Origin: Lachnospiraceae bacterium | GTDB taxonomy: Bacteria; Bacillota; Clostridia; Lachnospirales; Lachnospiraceae | NCBI GenBank assembly: GCA_015057825.1 | Contig: SVDN01000003.1 | Span: 62,001 to 126,000, forward strand | Direction of reading: 5' to 3' | DNA: 64,000 nt | Shown here: in pieces, positions 16,457 through 25,785 of the stretch | Layout of the letters: every line of letters begins with the position of its first letter | How positions within the stretch are numbered: position 1 is the stretch's first letter | Translations under genes and position numbers: made by a program | The notes under the pieces: model-generated | Told to the model about the DNA's origin: nothing | Seen by the model: only the letters and a program-made list of their open reading frames with translations | Database searches by the model: none

Positions 16457-18300
16457 TTGCTCTTGCGACCTCCTCTCAATACTCCGCATCCAAAGTGATC
16501 ACATCTTAAGCAACGGGATGTTTCCTGCTTGATTTCTTCTTCGCTCATGCCAATTTCGACAGGATCGAAGTTTGTGATTCTTACATATGAAGGAGATTCT
16601 TTTAAGTGAATTCTTGCAGTCTTAACCTTGTTGTTAAGAAGCGGAAGAGGAATCTCAACATCCGAGGAAATTTCGTGGTGGAAACCTAAAAATTCGTCGA
16701 TGTTTGCTGCGGCAATTTTACCTGCGGCAATGGCTTTTATAACTGTTGCCGGACCGGATACGCAGTCACCGCCCGCAAAAATGTTTTCAAAGTTGTGGCC
16801 GTTTACATGAGCGCATTCATCCGCAACAAAGAGTTTTCTCTTAATAGGAAGACCTGCCTGCTCAAAGTATTCGCTTTCCACATCCTGACCTACGGCGGCA
16901 AGAACTATGTCACATGGAATAAGTTCCAACTTTTCGTCGGCTGTAACCGTACTTGGACGGCCGTCTCTGCCGTAAACACTACTCATTTGGTGCTCAACCC
17001 AAAGACCTGTGCAGTTTCCTTCCTCGTCTTTTTCTATTTTAATAGGAGCCTGAAGAGTCATAAGCTCAATACCTTCGGCCATTGCGCTTTCGATTTCTTC
17101 TTCCTGAGCCGTCATATCAAGTTTTCTTCTTCTGTAAACAAGTGCAACGGATTCTGCTTTTGCTCTGATAGCTGTTCTTGCACAGTCGATGGCAACATTA
17201 CCGCCACCGATTACGGCAACGCGTTTGCCTTCCAAATCAGGATATTTGCCATCACCGATTTCGCGAAGAAGATCAACGGCGGAGAATACACCTTTTGCAT
17301 CCAAACCTTCGATGCCCAAGTTTTTGCCGGCCTGAGCGCCGATAGCAATATAGATTGCATCATATTCTCTGTGAAGCTGTTCGAGAGTGATGTCTTTTCC
17401 TACCGTTGTTTCATATTTTATTTCAATATTTCCCATGGAAAGAATTGCATCCAAATCCTGATCGAGACGTTCTCTTGGGAAACGATAATTAGGAATACCG
17501 TAGCGTAACATACCGCCAAGCTTGTTTTTGGATTCGAATACAACAACTTTGTGTCCCATTTGCGCAAGGAAATAAGCTGCTGTCATACCGCTTGGGCCAC
17601 CGCCGATAACAGCGATTGATTTGCCTGTGTTTTCGGCACATTTAGGTGTAGGAACTTTATCTGCCGAAATCTGATCTACGGCATATCTTTTAACACCTCT
17701 TATATTAATGGAAGAGTCGATCATGTTACGACGACATCTTCTTTCGCAAGGATGTTCACAAATCAATGCGCATGCTGTAGGGAAAGGATTATCTTTTCTG
17801 ATAAGATTAATCGCATCATCATATCTGCCTTGATTAACAAGTGCAACATAGCCCGGAACATCAACGTGTGCCGGACAAAGTTCAACACAAGGAATAGGTT
17901 GCTCGAAAGTACCGAGACAACGTTTTGAGTTGATGTGTGATTCGTATTCTTCCTTGAAACCGTCAAGACCGGTAAGAATCATTCTTGCAGCTTCGAAACC
18001 GATTGCACAATCGGCGGAAACCATAATGTTTCTTGCTGTTTCTTCGATAAGTTTAAGTGTCTTTTCGGTGGCTTTGTTATCTACCACTTCGTTTAAAAGG
18101 CTGGCTAACTGTCCGAGACCAACTCTGCATGGAACGCATTTTCCACAGCTTTGAGTATGACAGACTTGCAAGAAAGATAGCTGTAAGTCGATAGGGCAAA
18201 TGCCCGGAGGACAGGCTATGATTCTTTGGGTGAAGTCGTCAATGAGTCTGGCAACAGTATTTTGAGTATTATAAGTATCGCCATGCTGTAATCTGCTCAT
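16450..18300 (-). CDS. NuoF iron-sulfur / GltD-like NAD(P) flavoprotein fusion, hydrogenase partner
   Basis: 616 aa. Residues 1-110 match only the C-terminal iron-sulfur part of NuoF/HydB (SCGKCVPCR, 51-59); the FMN/NADH domain is missing. Then a Fer4_20 region (CVELCPAHVDVPGY, CEHPCERRCRR) and a GltD-like reductase with two dinucleotide folds (AVIGGGPSGMTAAYF for FAD, AVIGGGNVAIDCA for NAD(P)H). The C-terminus is Cys-rich (CLRCDHFGCG). It probably passes electrons between NAD(P)H and the hydrogenase. A paralogue at 56987-58813 serves a formate dehydrogenase. AGGAGG precedes the start. Confidence 0.88.
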   Translation of the reverse strand: MSRLQHGDTYNTQNTVARLIDDFTQRIIACPPGICPIDLQLSFLQVCHTQSCGKCVPCRVGLGQLASLLNEVVDNKATEKTLKLIEETARNIMVSADCAIGFEAARMILTGLDGFKEEYESHINSKRCLGTFEQPIPCVELCPAHVDVPGYVALVNQGRYDDAINLIRKDNPFPTACALICEHPCERRCRRNMIDSSINIRGVKRYAVDQISADKVPTPKCAENTGKSIAVIGGGPSGMTAAYFLAQMGHKVVVFESKNKLGGMLRYGIPNYRFPRERLDQDLDAILSMGNIEIKYETTVGKDITLEQLHREYDAIYIAIGAQAGKNLGIEGLDAKGVFSAVDLLREIGDGKYPDLEGKRVAVIGGGNVAIDCARTAIRAKAESVALVYRRRKLDMTAQEEEIESAMAEGIELMTLQAPIKIEKDEEGNCTGLWVEHQMSSVYGRDGRPSTVTADEKLELIPCDIVLAAVGQDVESEYFEQAGLPIKRKLFVADECAHVNGHNFENIFAGGDCVSGPATVIKAIAAGKIAAANIDEFLGFHHEISSDVEIPLPLLNNKVKTARIHLKESPSYVRITNFDPVEIGMSEEEIKQETSRCLRCDHFGCGVLRGGRKSKW

Positions 18301-18627
18301 ATGAACCTCCTTGAATAATTTATTGTTAATATTTCTACCAAATAATACGCTAACAAAGAATTAAGGAAAAAACAAGCATTGTTAATAATTTATCATTCTT
18401 TTGTATAAAAGTTGTATATTGAACAAATCCAGTATTTAAGGCAGTTTGAAGCTTGAAATTACAAAAATAATTACAAAAATTGTTCTGATTTTAGTACAAT
18501 TTTAAGACGACATTTCTTCAAATGCTTGCAAAATAATACGCCTGTCTGCTTGTATTTTTTACTTTTTTTTAGTATGCTATAGAAAGGTATGCGTGCATAC
18601 ATTTTTAATAGGAAAAGAGGAATTTTT

Positions 18628-19698
18628 TTGAAAGTAACGGCAATCGTCCCTTCACTTAATCCGGACGAAGATTTAATAAAAGTAGTAGATGGCTTGATAG
18701 CTGCGGGATTTGAGGATATAGTCCTTGTGGACGACGGAAGTGCGCCCGAATACAGGCAACCTTTTGAAAAGCTTGCATCTTACAGCCAATGCGAGGTCCT
18801 GACTCACGAAGTTAACAAAGGAAAAGGACGCGCGTTAAAAACGGCATTTGCTCACATCAAAGAAACAAGAAAAGATATATTGGGCGTTATAACCGTAGAT
18901 GGTGACAATCAGCATACCATCGAAGGAATTATGGCCTGTGTGGAAAAACTTAAAGAAAATCCCCACAGCGTTATTTTGGGTGCCCGAGTTTTTAAAGATA
19001 AGGATATTCCTTTCAGAAGCAGATTCGGCAATAACTTAACAAGAGCCGTCTTCAGATTTTGCTGCGGAATTAAAATCATGGATACACAGACGGGCCTTAG
19101 AGCCATTCCTTTCGAGTATCTTGATATGTTCACCAAAATCAACGGCGAGCGCTACGAATACGAAACAAATATGCTTCTTGAAATGAAGAATGCGGAAATA
19201 AAATTTATCGATGTTCCGATTCCGACCATATACATAGAAGATAACAAATCTTCGCATTTTAACGTAATAAGAGATTCCTTTAAAATATACGCAATCATAT
19301 TAAAATACGTTTTCAGTTCCCTTTCGGCGGCGGTAATCGATATTGTTTTGTTTGCGCTGTTTAACCTTTTGGTTTTCAAAATGTTTGACGATGCCACGAG
19401 ACTTTTGCTGGCAACGGCTCTTGCCAGAGCCATTTCGTCCTTCTATAACTTTATGTTTAACAGAAAAGCCGTCTTCAAATCGGATGAATCCATCGCAAAA
19501 ACGGCGGTTAAATACTATATATTATGCATAGGTATTATGCTTTCTTCCTACGGACTTGTTTTTCTTCTTACACAGGTATTGGGAATAGAAGGCGGATTGC
19601 AGGTTGTGGTTAAATTTATAGTTGACTGCGTATTGTTTATATTCAGCTTTCAGCTTCAAAGAGCATGGGTATTTAAAAAGAAAAAAAGTATTGCTTAA
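18628..19698 (+). CDS. family 2 glycosyltransferase fused to a GtrA-like membrane domain
   Basis: 356 aa if it starts at the TTG at 18628, which has AAGAGGAA at good spacing; an ATG at 18589 has a poor site. Residues 1-220 are a DPM1-like GT2 domain (AIVPSLNPDED, VLVDDGS, TVDGDNQH, QTGLRAIP). The C-terminal 130 residues hold four membrane helices and FYNFMFNRKAVFK, typical of GtrA. Such pairs make and flip polyprenyl-phosphate sugars for cell-surface glycosylation; here both parts are on one chain. The next two genes look co-transcribed. Confidence 0.85.
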   Translation: MKVTAIVPSLNPDEDLIKVVDGLIAAGFEDIVLVDDGSAPEYRQPFEKLASYSQCEVLTHEVNKGKGRALKTAFAHIKETRKDILGVITVDGDNQHTIEGIMACVEKLKENPHSVILGARVFKDKDIPFRSRFGNNLTRAVFRFCCGIKIMDTQTGLRAIPFEYLDMFTKINGERYEYETNMLLEMKNAEIKFIDVPIPTIYIEDNKSSHFNVIRDSFKIYAIILKYVFSSLSAAVIDIVLFALFNLLVFKMFDDATRLLLATALARAISSFYNFMFNRKAVFKSDESIAKTAVKYYILCIGIMLSSYGLVFLLTQVLGIEGGLQVVVKFIVDCVLFIFSFQLQRAWVFKKKKSIA

Positions 19699-19716
19699 AG
19701 GGCATCGGGGTGTGGA

Positions 19717-20712
19717 ATGTCAATTGCTAAATTAATAAAAAGAATAATAATAGTAATAGTTCTGACCGTGGCAATTTTGTTTGCGGGACTGGTGGGTATT
19801 ATAACTGTGGTTATGTGCGGCCCGTCGGAAAACGCAAGAGATCTTATGGTTTTATCTTTTAAAGAATCAAGTGCGCTTAAATGGATTCCCGAAGTTTATT
19901 TAAGCGAGGCGGAAATTGAAGAGATAATAAGCAAAAACTCTGTTGCGGCAACGGATGAGATTACGGATACGTCACTTCTTAATTTCGGGACCGGTGATTT
20001 GACCTCGCAAAACAAGGAAGCCATAAAGGTTGAAGCGGTTTCGGGAAGCACTTTCAAAGGCCATATTATGGAAATATCAGACCCTTCAAGAGTCTTTGTT
20101 GCGCCAAAAGGTGCCTATGACGGAAGCGCAGGGGTAGATATAGAAACCATTGCCAATAATAACGATGCCATTGCCGGCATAAACGGCGGAGGCTTTTTGG
20201 ATACCAATGGTCTGGGTAACGGCGGCACACCCGACGGAATTGTAATTTCTAAGGGAGAAGTGATTTACGGTGGCAATGATACACCTTATGTTACGGTTGG
20301 CTTCACAAACGATAATGTTTTGGTTGTGGGAACCATGACGGGTTCCGAAGCGGTCGCCATGGGAATGAGAGACGCGGTATGTGTAAAGAACGAATACGCA
20401 CCGGTGCTTGTGGTTAACGGTGAGCCGCAAATCACATCAGGTAACGGCGGTGGAGTAAATCCCAGAACCGCCATTGGACAAAAGGCCGACGGAACGGTGG
20501 TATTTCTTGTAATTGACGGCCGTCAGGCATCAAGCCTCGGCGCAACATTTACCGATTTGATAGAAATAATGATTAAACATGATGTTGTAAATGCTTGTTG
20601 TATGGATGGCGGTAATTCTTCGCAAATGTTTTATGACGGAGAACTTATAAGCAGCCCTTCATCGCCTACGGGAGCCAGAGGCGTTCCCAACGGGTTTTTG
20701 GTAAGCAGGTAG
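19717..20712 (+). CDS. membrane-anchored phosphodiester glycosidase (NAGPA domain) protein
   Basis: 331 aa. An N-terminal membrane helix is followed by a NAGPA/DUF2233 domain from about residue 110: GINGGGF, TPDGIVISKGE, NPRTAIGQ, VFLVIDGRQ and CCMDGGNSSQM. These domains cleave phosphodiester-linked sugars outside the cell in the characterised mammalian enzyme. Bacterial members are often near exopolysaccharide or wall-glycan genes, as here after a GT2-GtrA gene. It lies 18 nt after the previous stop. Confidence 0.85.
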   Translation: MSIAKLIKRIIIVIVLTVAILFAGLVGIITVVMCGPSENARDLMVLSFKESSALKWIPEVYLSEAEIEEIISKNSVAATDEITDTSLLNFGTGDLTSQNKEAIKVEAVSGSTFKGHIMEISDPSRVFVAPKGAYDGSAGVDIETIANNNDAIAGINGGGFLDTNGLGNGGTPDGIVISKGEVIYGGNDTPYVTVGFTNDNVLVVGTMTGSEAVAMGMRDAVCVKNEYAPVLVVNGEPQITSGNGGGVNPRTAIGQKADGTVVFLVIDGRQASSLGATFTDLIEIMIKHDVVNACCMDGGNSSQMFYDGELISSPSSPTGARGVPNGFLVSR

Positions 20713-20719
20713 GGGGAAG

Positions 20720-21796
20720 ATGAAAACTAAGTTTGCAAAAGGACTTTTGATATATTGTCTGATACTTGCGGGCTCTATGATAGCTCTTATGATTTTGCTG
20801 GGAGCTTATCTCGTAAGCTTTCAAAAAAGTTTATCCGACGACGCAATAAAAAGATTCGTCGGAGATTTGAAAAGTAATACGGAAAGCACGGTTGAACAAT
20901 ATTTTAACCCTACAAGCCCGTACGAAACAAAAGAAAGCCTGGCATCAAGTCTGAAAGACATTATTGAAAAAGATGAAATAACATATTCGAAAAATCTTAA
21001 AGAAAGCAGTGCCGAAGCACCCGTATATTACGCAAAAGTCGGAGAAGACTTAATTATCAAGACCGTGTTTGAAAACAGCGGCAGCGTGGGATTCGGCATG
21101 ACGGGATGGGAAATCTCGTCGGTTGACATTGTTGAAAATGCCATACAGCAGGATGCCTTGGAGATTTATATTCCCCACGGGGCAAGTCTTTACATAAACG
21201 GAATAGAGGCAAAAGAAGAATCTTTGTTGGGGCAATTTCCTCCAAAAGATTTGGAATCCTTATATAATCAGGGATTCGTTTCCGACAGCTGTTTTGAAAC
21301 AAAATATGAGATAGCGGGGCTTTTTGCAAAACCGCAAATCAAAGTAATTGACCAAGCGGGAAACGAAGTGAAAACAGAAGAAAAAGATGGCATTATTTGC
21401 CCGAAATATGAGGCACCTAGGGAGTTTTGCGACGCGGTAAGACAAAGAGTTTTGTCGGTGATAGAACCTTATGCCCTTTTTCAGGCCAATGATTTGGCTT
21501 TTTCGGGACTTTCACCATATCTTTTGGACGGAACCGAGATGAAATGGAGAATCGGATCCTCCGATGTAAAATGGTTTGCAAGCCACAGTTCCTTAAATAT
21601 TACCGAGGCGGAAATGAAAGATGTTAAGCTTTATGATGAAAACACTTTTTCCTGTAATGTGACCTTTACACAGGTTATAACAAAATCCGGTATTGAGGAA
21701 ACAAATTACAGCGATTATACTTGGGTATTTGTAGCTAGCGGCGGAGAGTGGTACATGGCCGACATGTTTACCAATTCTACGGACGAGAACTTATAA
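20720..21796 (+). CDS. uncharacterised membrane-anchored exported protein
   Basis: 358 aa with one N-terminal membrane helix and a large extracellular part. I recognise no named family. The C-terminal portion (DYTWVFVASGGEWYMADMF) and a similar segment near residues 100-125 recall NTF2-like folds, possibly duplicated. It starts 7 nt after the NAGPA-type gene, so the two are translated from one mRNA and probably act on the same surface polymer. Confidence 0.6.
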   Translation: MKTKFAKGLLIYCLILAGSMIALMILLGAYLVSFQKSLSDDAIKRFVGDLKSNTESTVEQYFNPTSPYETKESLASSLKDIIEKDEITYSKNLKESSAEAPVYYAKVGEDLIIKTVFENSGSVGFGMTGWEISSVDIVENAIQQDALEIYIPHGASLYINGIEAKEESLLGQFPPKDLESLYNQGFVSDSCFETKYEIAGLFAKPQIKVIDQAGNEVKTEEKDGIICPKYEAPREFCDAVRQRVLSVIEPYALFQANDLAFSGLSPYLLDGTEMKWRIGSSDVKWFASHSSLNITEAEMKDVKLYDENTFSCNVTFTQVITKSGIEETNYSDYTWVFVASGGEWYMADMFTNSTDENL

Positions 21797-21826
21797 ATAT
21801 AGATTTATTGCAAAGGAAGTAGCAAG

Positions 21827-23953
21827 ATGGAAGAAAACACAAATGTATCAGAATTTTTTGGTTGCAGAGTATTTGATGACAAGGCTTTGAGAAAGAGAAT
21901 TTCCAAAGAGTCTTACGATAAGTATCAAAAAACTTTGCTTGATGGCAAGGAGCTTGAAAGCGACGTTGCAAATGATATTGCAAAGGCCATGAAAGAATGG
22001 GCTTTGGAACACGGTTGTACCCACTATACACATTGGTTCCAGCCAATGACGGGTATTACTGCGGAAAAACACGATGCATTTGTATCGGGAAAAATGGAAA
22101 ATGACAAGCAAATTCTTGAGTTTTCGGGAAAAGAGCTTATTAAGGGCGAGCCGGATGCATCATCTTTTCCATCGGGAGGTCTTCGCGCAACATTTGAGGC
22201 AAGAGGCTATACTGCATGGGATTGCACATCACCGGCATTTATAAAGAACGACGCTGCGGGATCCATCCTTTGTATTCCTACCATCTTCTGTTCATACACG
22301 GGAGAGGCGCTTGATAAAAAAACACCGCTTCTTCGTTCGTCACAGGCGGTTGCAACACAGGCTATGCGTGTGCTTAAGGCTTTGGGAAACACATCATCAA
22401 AGCAGGTAAAAACCAACGTCGGTGCAGAACAGGAATATTTCCTTGTAGACAGAGATAAATATAAAGCAAGAAAAGACCTGGTATTTTCCGGCAGAACTCT
22501 TTTCGGAGCAATGCCTCCGAAGGGTCAGGAACTTGAAGATCATTATTTCGGAAGCATAAGAGAGCGTGTGGGCGCCTTTATGAGAGACGTAAACAAAGAA
22601 CTCTGGATGCTTGGCGTGCCTGCAAAAACTCAGCATAACGAGGTTGCTCCGGCACAGCATGAGTTGGCTCCCGTTTACGAAGAGGCAAATATAGCAACGG
22701 ACCATAACCAATTGGTAATGGAAACTTTAAAGAAGGTAGCGGAACGCCATAATCTTATGTGCATACTTCATGAGAAACCTTTTGCAGGTGTTAACGGTTC
22801 CGGTAAGCACAACAACTGGTCATTGACAACGGATGACGGAATCAATCTTTTTTCACCGGGTAAAAAACCACACGAAAACATTACATTCCTTGTATTCTTA
22901 ATGGCAATACTTAAGGGTGTGGATAAACATGCGGATCTTTTAAGAGAATCCGTTGCGGTTCCGGGTAACGATCTTCGTCTCGGTGCTGATGAGGCTCCGC
23001 CTGCAATTGTTTCAGCATTCCTTGGAGAACAGCTTGAAGATATTATCAATCAGCTTGTTGAGACCGGAGAGGCAAAAACAAGCATTCAAAAAGGTACTGT
23101 AAATATGGGCCTTTCAGCCGTTCCTGAATGGAAGAAAGACGCAACCGACAGAAACAGAACATCACCTTTTGCTTTTACCGGCAATAAATTCGAATTCAGA
23201 ATGGTAGGTTCATCGGATTCCGTTGCGGAATCAACCACTGTTTTAAATGCTCTTGCGGCTGAAAGCTTTTGTGAAATCGCAGATGAACTTGAAAAAGCGG
23301 CAAACGTGCAAGAAGCGGAAAAGATAGCAAAAGAAATTATAGTTAAACTTGCAAAAGACCACAGAAGAATACTTTTCAGTGGAAACGGTTATTCAAAAGA
23401 GTGGGTTGAAGAGGCTGTTAAGCGCGGTCTTCCGAACATCACAAATATGGTGGATTCAATCGAGGCTCTTACAACCGACAAGTCCGTAAAACTTTTCGAA
23501 GAATTCGGCATTTATACAAGAAAAGAGCTTGAATCCCGTGCCGAAATCAAATACGAAATGTATTCGAAACAAATTAATATCGAAGCAAGAACAATGATAG
23601 ACATTGCAAGTAAACATATTATTCCTGCCATTATTCAGGGAACTACGGAACTTGCTACATCCATAAATCAGGTAGTTTCGGCAATCGGAGAAGAAATGGC
23701 AAGTACACAAAAAGAGATTCTCTACGAAATGTCCGCAAACCTTACGGATTCGAAGGTTGCTTTGGAAAACTTAAGCGATCTTGCGGATAAAGCAAGCGCT
23801 ATGAACTATGGCAAGGAAATGGCAGTATTTTACAGAGATAAGGTTATTCCTGCAATGAACGAACTTAGAAGCAATATAGATGCGGCCGAGATGATAGTAA
23901 GCAAATCAACATGGCCGATGCCGTCATACGGTGATTTGATTTTTGAAGTGTAG
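21827..23953 (+). CDS. glnN: glutamine synthetase type III
   Basis: 708 aa, the characteristic length of GSIII. Motifs include THWFQPMTG, KGEPDASSFPSGGLR, GAEQEYFLVD, AGVNGSGKHNNWSL and the NRTSPFAFTGNKFEFRM active-site stretch. It condenses glutamate and ammonia with ATP in the cytoplasm. AAGGAAG precedes the ATG. A response regulator gene begins 8 nt after the stop, so the operon includes a two-component system. Confidence 0.95.
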   Translation: MEENTNVSEFFGCRVFDDKALRKRISKESYDKYQKTLLDGKELESDVANDIAKAMKEWALEHGCTHYTHWFQPMTGITAEKHDAFVSGKMENDKQILEFSGKELIKGEPDASSFPSGGLRATFEARGYTAWDCTSPAFIKNDAAGSILCIPTIFCSYTGEALDKKTPLLRSSQAVATQAMRVLKALGNTSSKQVKTNVGAEQEYFLVDRDKYKARKDLVFSGRTLFGAMPPKGQELEDHYFGSIRERVGAFMRDVNKELWMLGVPAKTQHNEVAPAQHELAPVYEEANIATDHNQLVMETLKKVAERHNLMCILHEKPFAGVNGSGKHNNWSLTTDDGINLFSPGKKPHENITFLVFLMAILKGVDKHADLLRESVAVPGNDLRLGADEAPPAIVSAFLGEQLEDIINQLVETGEAKTSIQKGTVNMGLSAVPEWKKDATDRNRTSPFAFTGNKFEFRMVGSSDSVAESTTVLNALAAESFCEIADELEKAANVQEAEKIAKEIIVKLAKDHRRILFSGNGYSKEWVEEAVKRGLPNITNMVDSIEALTTDKSVKLFEEFGIYTRKELESRAEIKYEMYSKQINIEARTMIDIASKHIIPAIIQGTTELATSINQVVSAIGEEMASTQKEILYEMSANLTDSKVALENLSDLADKASAMNYGKEMAVFYRDKVIPAMNELRSNIDAAEMIVSKSTWPMPSYGDLIFEV

Positions 23954-23961
23954 GTAAATAT

Positions 23962-24627
23962 ATGTTAGTTTATGTTGTTGAGGATGATGAGAATATAAGA
24001 GAGATAGAAAGTTATTCCCTTACGAAAAACGGTTTTGAAGTGAGGGAGTTTTCCGACGGGGAAAATCTGCTTAATGAGTGTCTTGATTTAAGGCCGAATC
24101 TTATCATTCTTGACATTATGCTTCCGGGAAAAGATGGGCTCAGTCTTTTGAAGGAGTTAAGAGAAAATAAGGATTTGTCCACAATTCCCATTATGCTTAT
24201 AAGCGCCAAATCATCTGAAATAGATAAGGTTAAGGGTCTGGATATGGGCGCGGATGATTATCTTACAAAACCATTTGGCACAATGGAGCTTGTATCAAGG
24301 GTAAATGCGCTTTTAAGACGTTTTAAAAACGATGAGAAATCAGATTGCAGTTATAGGGAAATTTCCATCGACGATGCCAAGAGAAGTGTAACGGCTTTCG
24401 GTAAAAGCATTGATTTAACCTTTAAAGAATATGAACTTTTGAAATATTTTATAGCAAATTCTCAAAAGGCTCTTTCGAGAGATAAGCTTCTTGAGGCTGT
24501 TTGGGGATATGATTTTGCGGGAGAGTCAAGAACGGTGGATATGCACATAAAAACTCTCAGACAAAAACTCGGAGATGCGGGAACTTACATTAAAACAGTA
24601 AGAAACGTGGGATATATTTTGGAATAA
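23962..24627 (+). CDS. OmpR/PhoB-family response regulator
   Basis: 221 aa. The receiver domain has acidic DD near residues 8-9, phospho-acceptor Asp in LIILDIMLPGKDG, a conserved Ser (LISAKS) and Lys in DDYLTKPF. The winged-helix domain ends with AGESRTVDMHIKTLRQKL. The stop overlaps the kinase start by one base. The target is unknown; the tight link to glnN makes nitrogen control possible but unproven. Confidence 0.92.
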   Translation: MLVYVVEDDENIREIESYSLTKNGFEVREFSDGENLLNECLDLRPNLIILDIMLPGKDGLSLLKELRENKDLSTIPIMLISAKSSEIDKVKGLDMGADDYLTKPFGTMELVSRVNALLRRFKNDEKSDCSYREISIDDAKRSVTAFGKSIDLTFKEYELLKYFIANSQKALSRDKLLEAVWGYDFAGESRTVDMHIKTLRQKLGDAGTYIKTVRNVGYILE

Positions 24628-25532
24628 TGAAAAAAAGAGGCATAACAATCTACATTTTTTCTTTAATAACAGCCGGTATAGCAATTGCGGTACTAACAAT
24701 GCTTATGTGGGGTGAAATTGTTGACAAACCCATAAGGTATATTGCTGCGGTTGTTATTATTATTGTGATTTCACAGCTTGTGGCTCACATTGCCGTAAGA
24801 CGGAGTCTGCTTCCCATTATAAAATCCATGAATGAACTTGACATAGCCACCATAAAAATGCGTCAGGAGTTTTCCGCAAACGTTTCACACGAGCTTAAAA
24901 CCCCTTTGACGGCTATTTCGGGATATGCGGAACTTATTGAAGAGGGCATGGATGATGAAGAAAAAAGGAAAGAATTTGCCGGGAAAATAAAAAAAGAATC
25001 CGCAAGACTTTTAAGACTTATTAATGATATTATCAGGATTTCAGAGCTTGACGAAACCGAAAAACTTTTGGAATTCGAAAAAATAGATTTGTTCAAAATC
25101 ATACAGGATTGTATGGATGGTTTGGAAGCATCTGCGGGGGAAAACAATATCAAGCTGATTCTTGACAGACTGCCTGTGGGAAGTTTATCCATCAAGGCGG
25201 ATGAATCTTCCATCCACGAACTAATATATAATCTAATTGACAATGCCATAAGATACAACAAGCCGGAAGGCGAAGTTCATGTGGGGTTGAAAAAACAAGA
25301 CGGAAAAATCATTCTTTATGTTTCGGATACGGGAATAGGGATTCCTAAGCAGTACAGGGAAAGAATATTTGAAAGGTTCTTTCGCGTGGATAAGAGTCGT
25401 TCCAGAAAAACCGGCGGAACGGGACTCGGTCTTTCAATCGTAAAGCATATCGCAATAATGCATAAAGCCGAAATAAAAGTTGAAAGTGTTGAAAATGAAG
25501 GAACAACAATAAGCGTAAGCTTTAAAGAATAA
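24627..25532 (+). CDS. short membrane sensor histidine kinase
   Basis: 301 aa. Two membrane helices occupy the first 60 residues with almost no extracellular loop. Then come HisKA (NVSHELKTPLTAISGYAE) and HATPase (N box LIYNLIDNAIRYN, G1 DTGIGIP, G2 GGTGLGLSI). The lack of a sensor domain suggests intramembrane sensing or control by a partner protein. It is coupled to the upstream response regulator by an ATGA-like overlap. Confidence 0.9.
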   Translation: MKKRGITIYIFSLITAGIAIAVLTMLMWGEIVDKPIRYIAAVVIIIVISQLVAHIAVRRSLLPIIKSMNELDIATIKMRQEFSANVSHELKTPLTAISGYAELIEEGMDDEEKRKEFAGKIKKESARLLRLINDIIRISELDETEKLLEFEKIDLFKIIQDCMDGLEASAGENNIKLILDRLPVGSLSIKADESSIHELIYNLIDNAIRYNKPEGEVHVGLKKQDGKIILYVSDTGIGIPKQYRERIFERFFRVDKSRSRKTGGTGLGLSIVKHIAIMHKAEIKVESVENEGTTISVSFKE

Positions 25533-25536
25533 CACC

Positions 25537-25567
25537 AAAAAAGGATACCGAGTAGGTATCCTTTTTT
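25537..25567 (+). terminator. terminator after the two-component system
   Basis: A perfect 13-bp stem (25537-25549 with 25555-25567), loop GAGTA, ending in six T. Confidence 0.85.
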
Positions 25568-25603
25568 GGTTGTGGTTTGTTAATGTTTAAATAAAAGGGA
25601 GGG

Positions 25604-25706
25604 TTATGTAAGTTTCCTTACATAAGTATGAAAAAAGTTTTCATATAAGAAACAACTTCCTTGTTTCTATGTTTCCATTTTATTTGCAAATAGTGAAATA
25701 AAAATG
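25604..25706. repeat. four consecutive hairpins in a convergent intergenic gap
   Basis: Back-to-back inverted repeats: TTATGTAAG/CTTACATAA (25604-25625), TATGAAAA/TTTTCATA (25627-25645), AGAAACAA/TTGTTTCT (25648-25668) and CATTTTATTT with a one-base-bulged partner (25676-25706). None ends in a clear T-run on the plus strand, and the terminator at 25537 already serves the upstream gene. Confidence 0.6.
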
Positions 25707-25785
25707 TTCTAATTGTGAAAGCTTTTAGAATTAAGTTTTAAAAAAGTGTGAACACGTATAGCGTTTTAAAACTTTTCCTGCGGTT

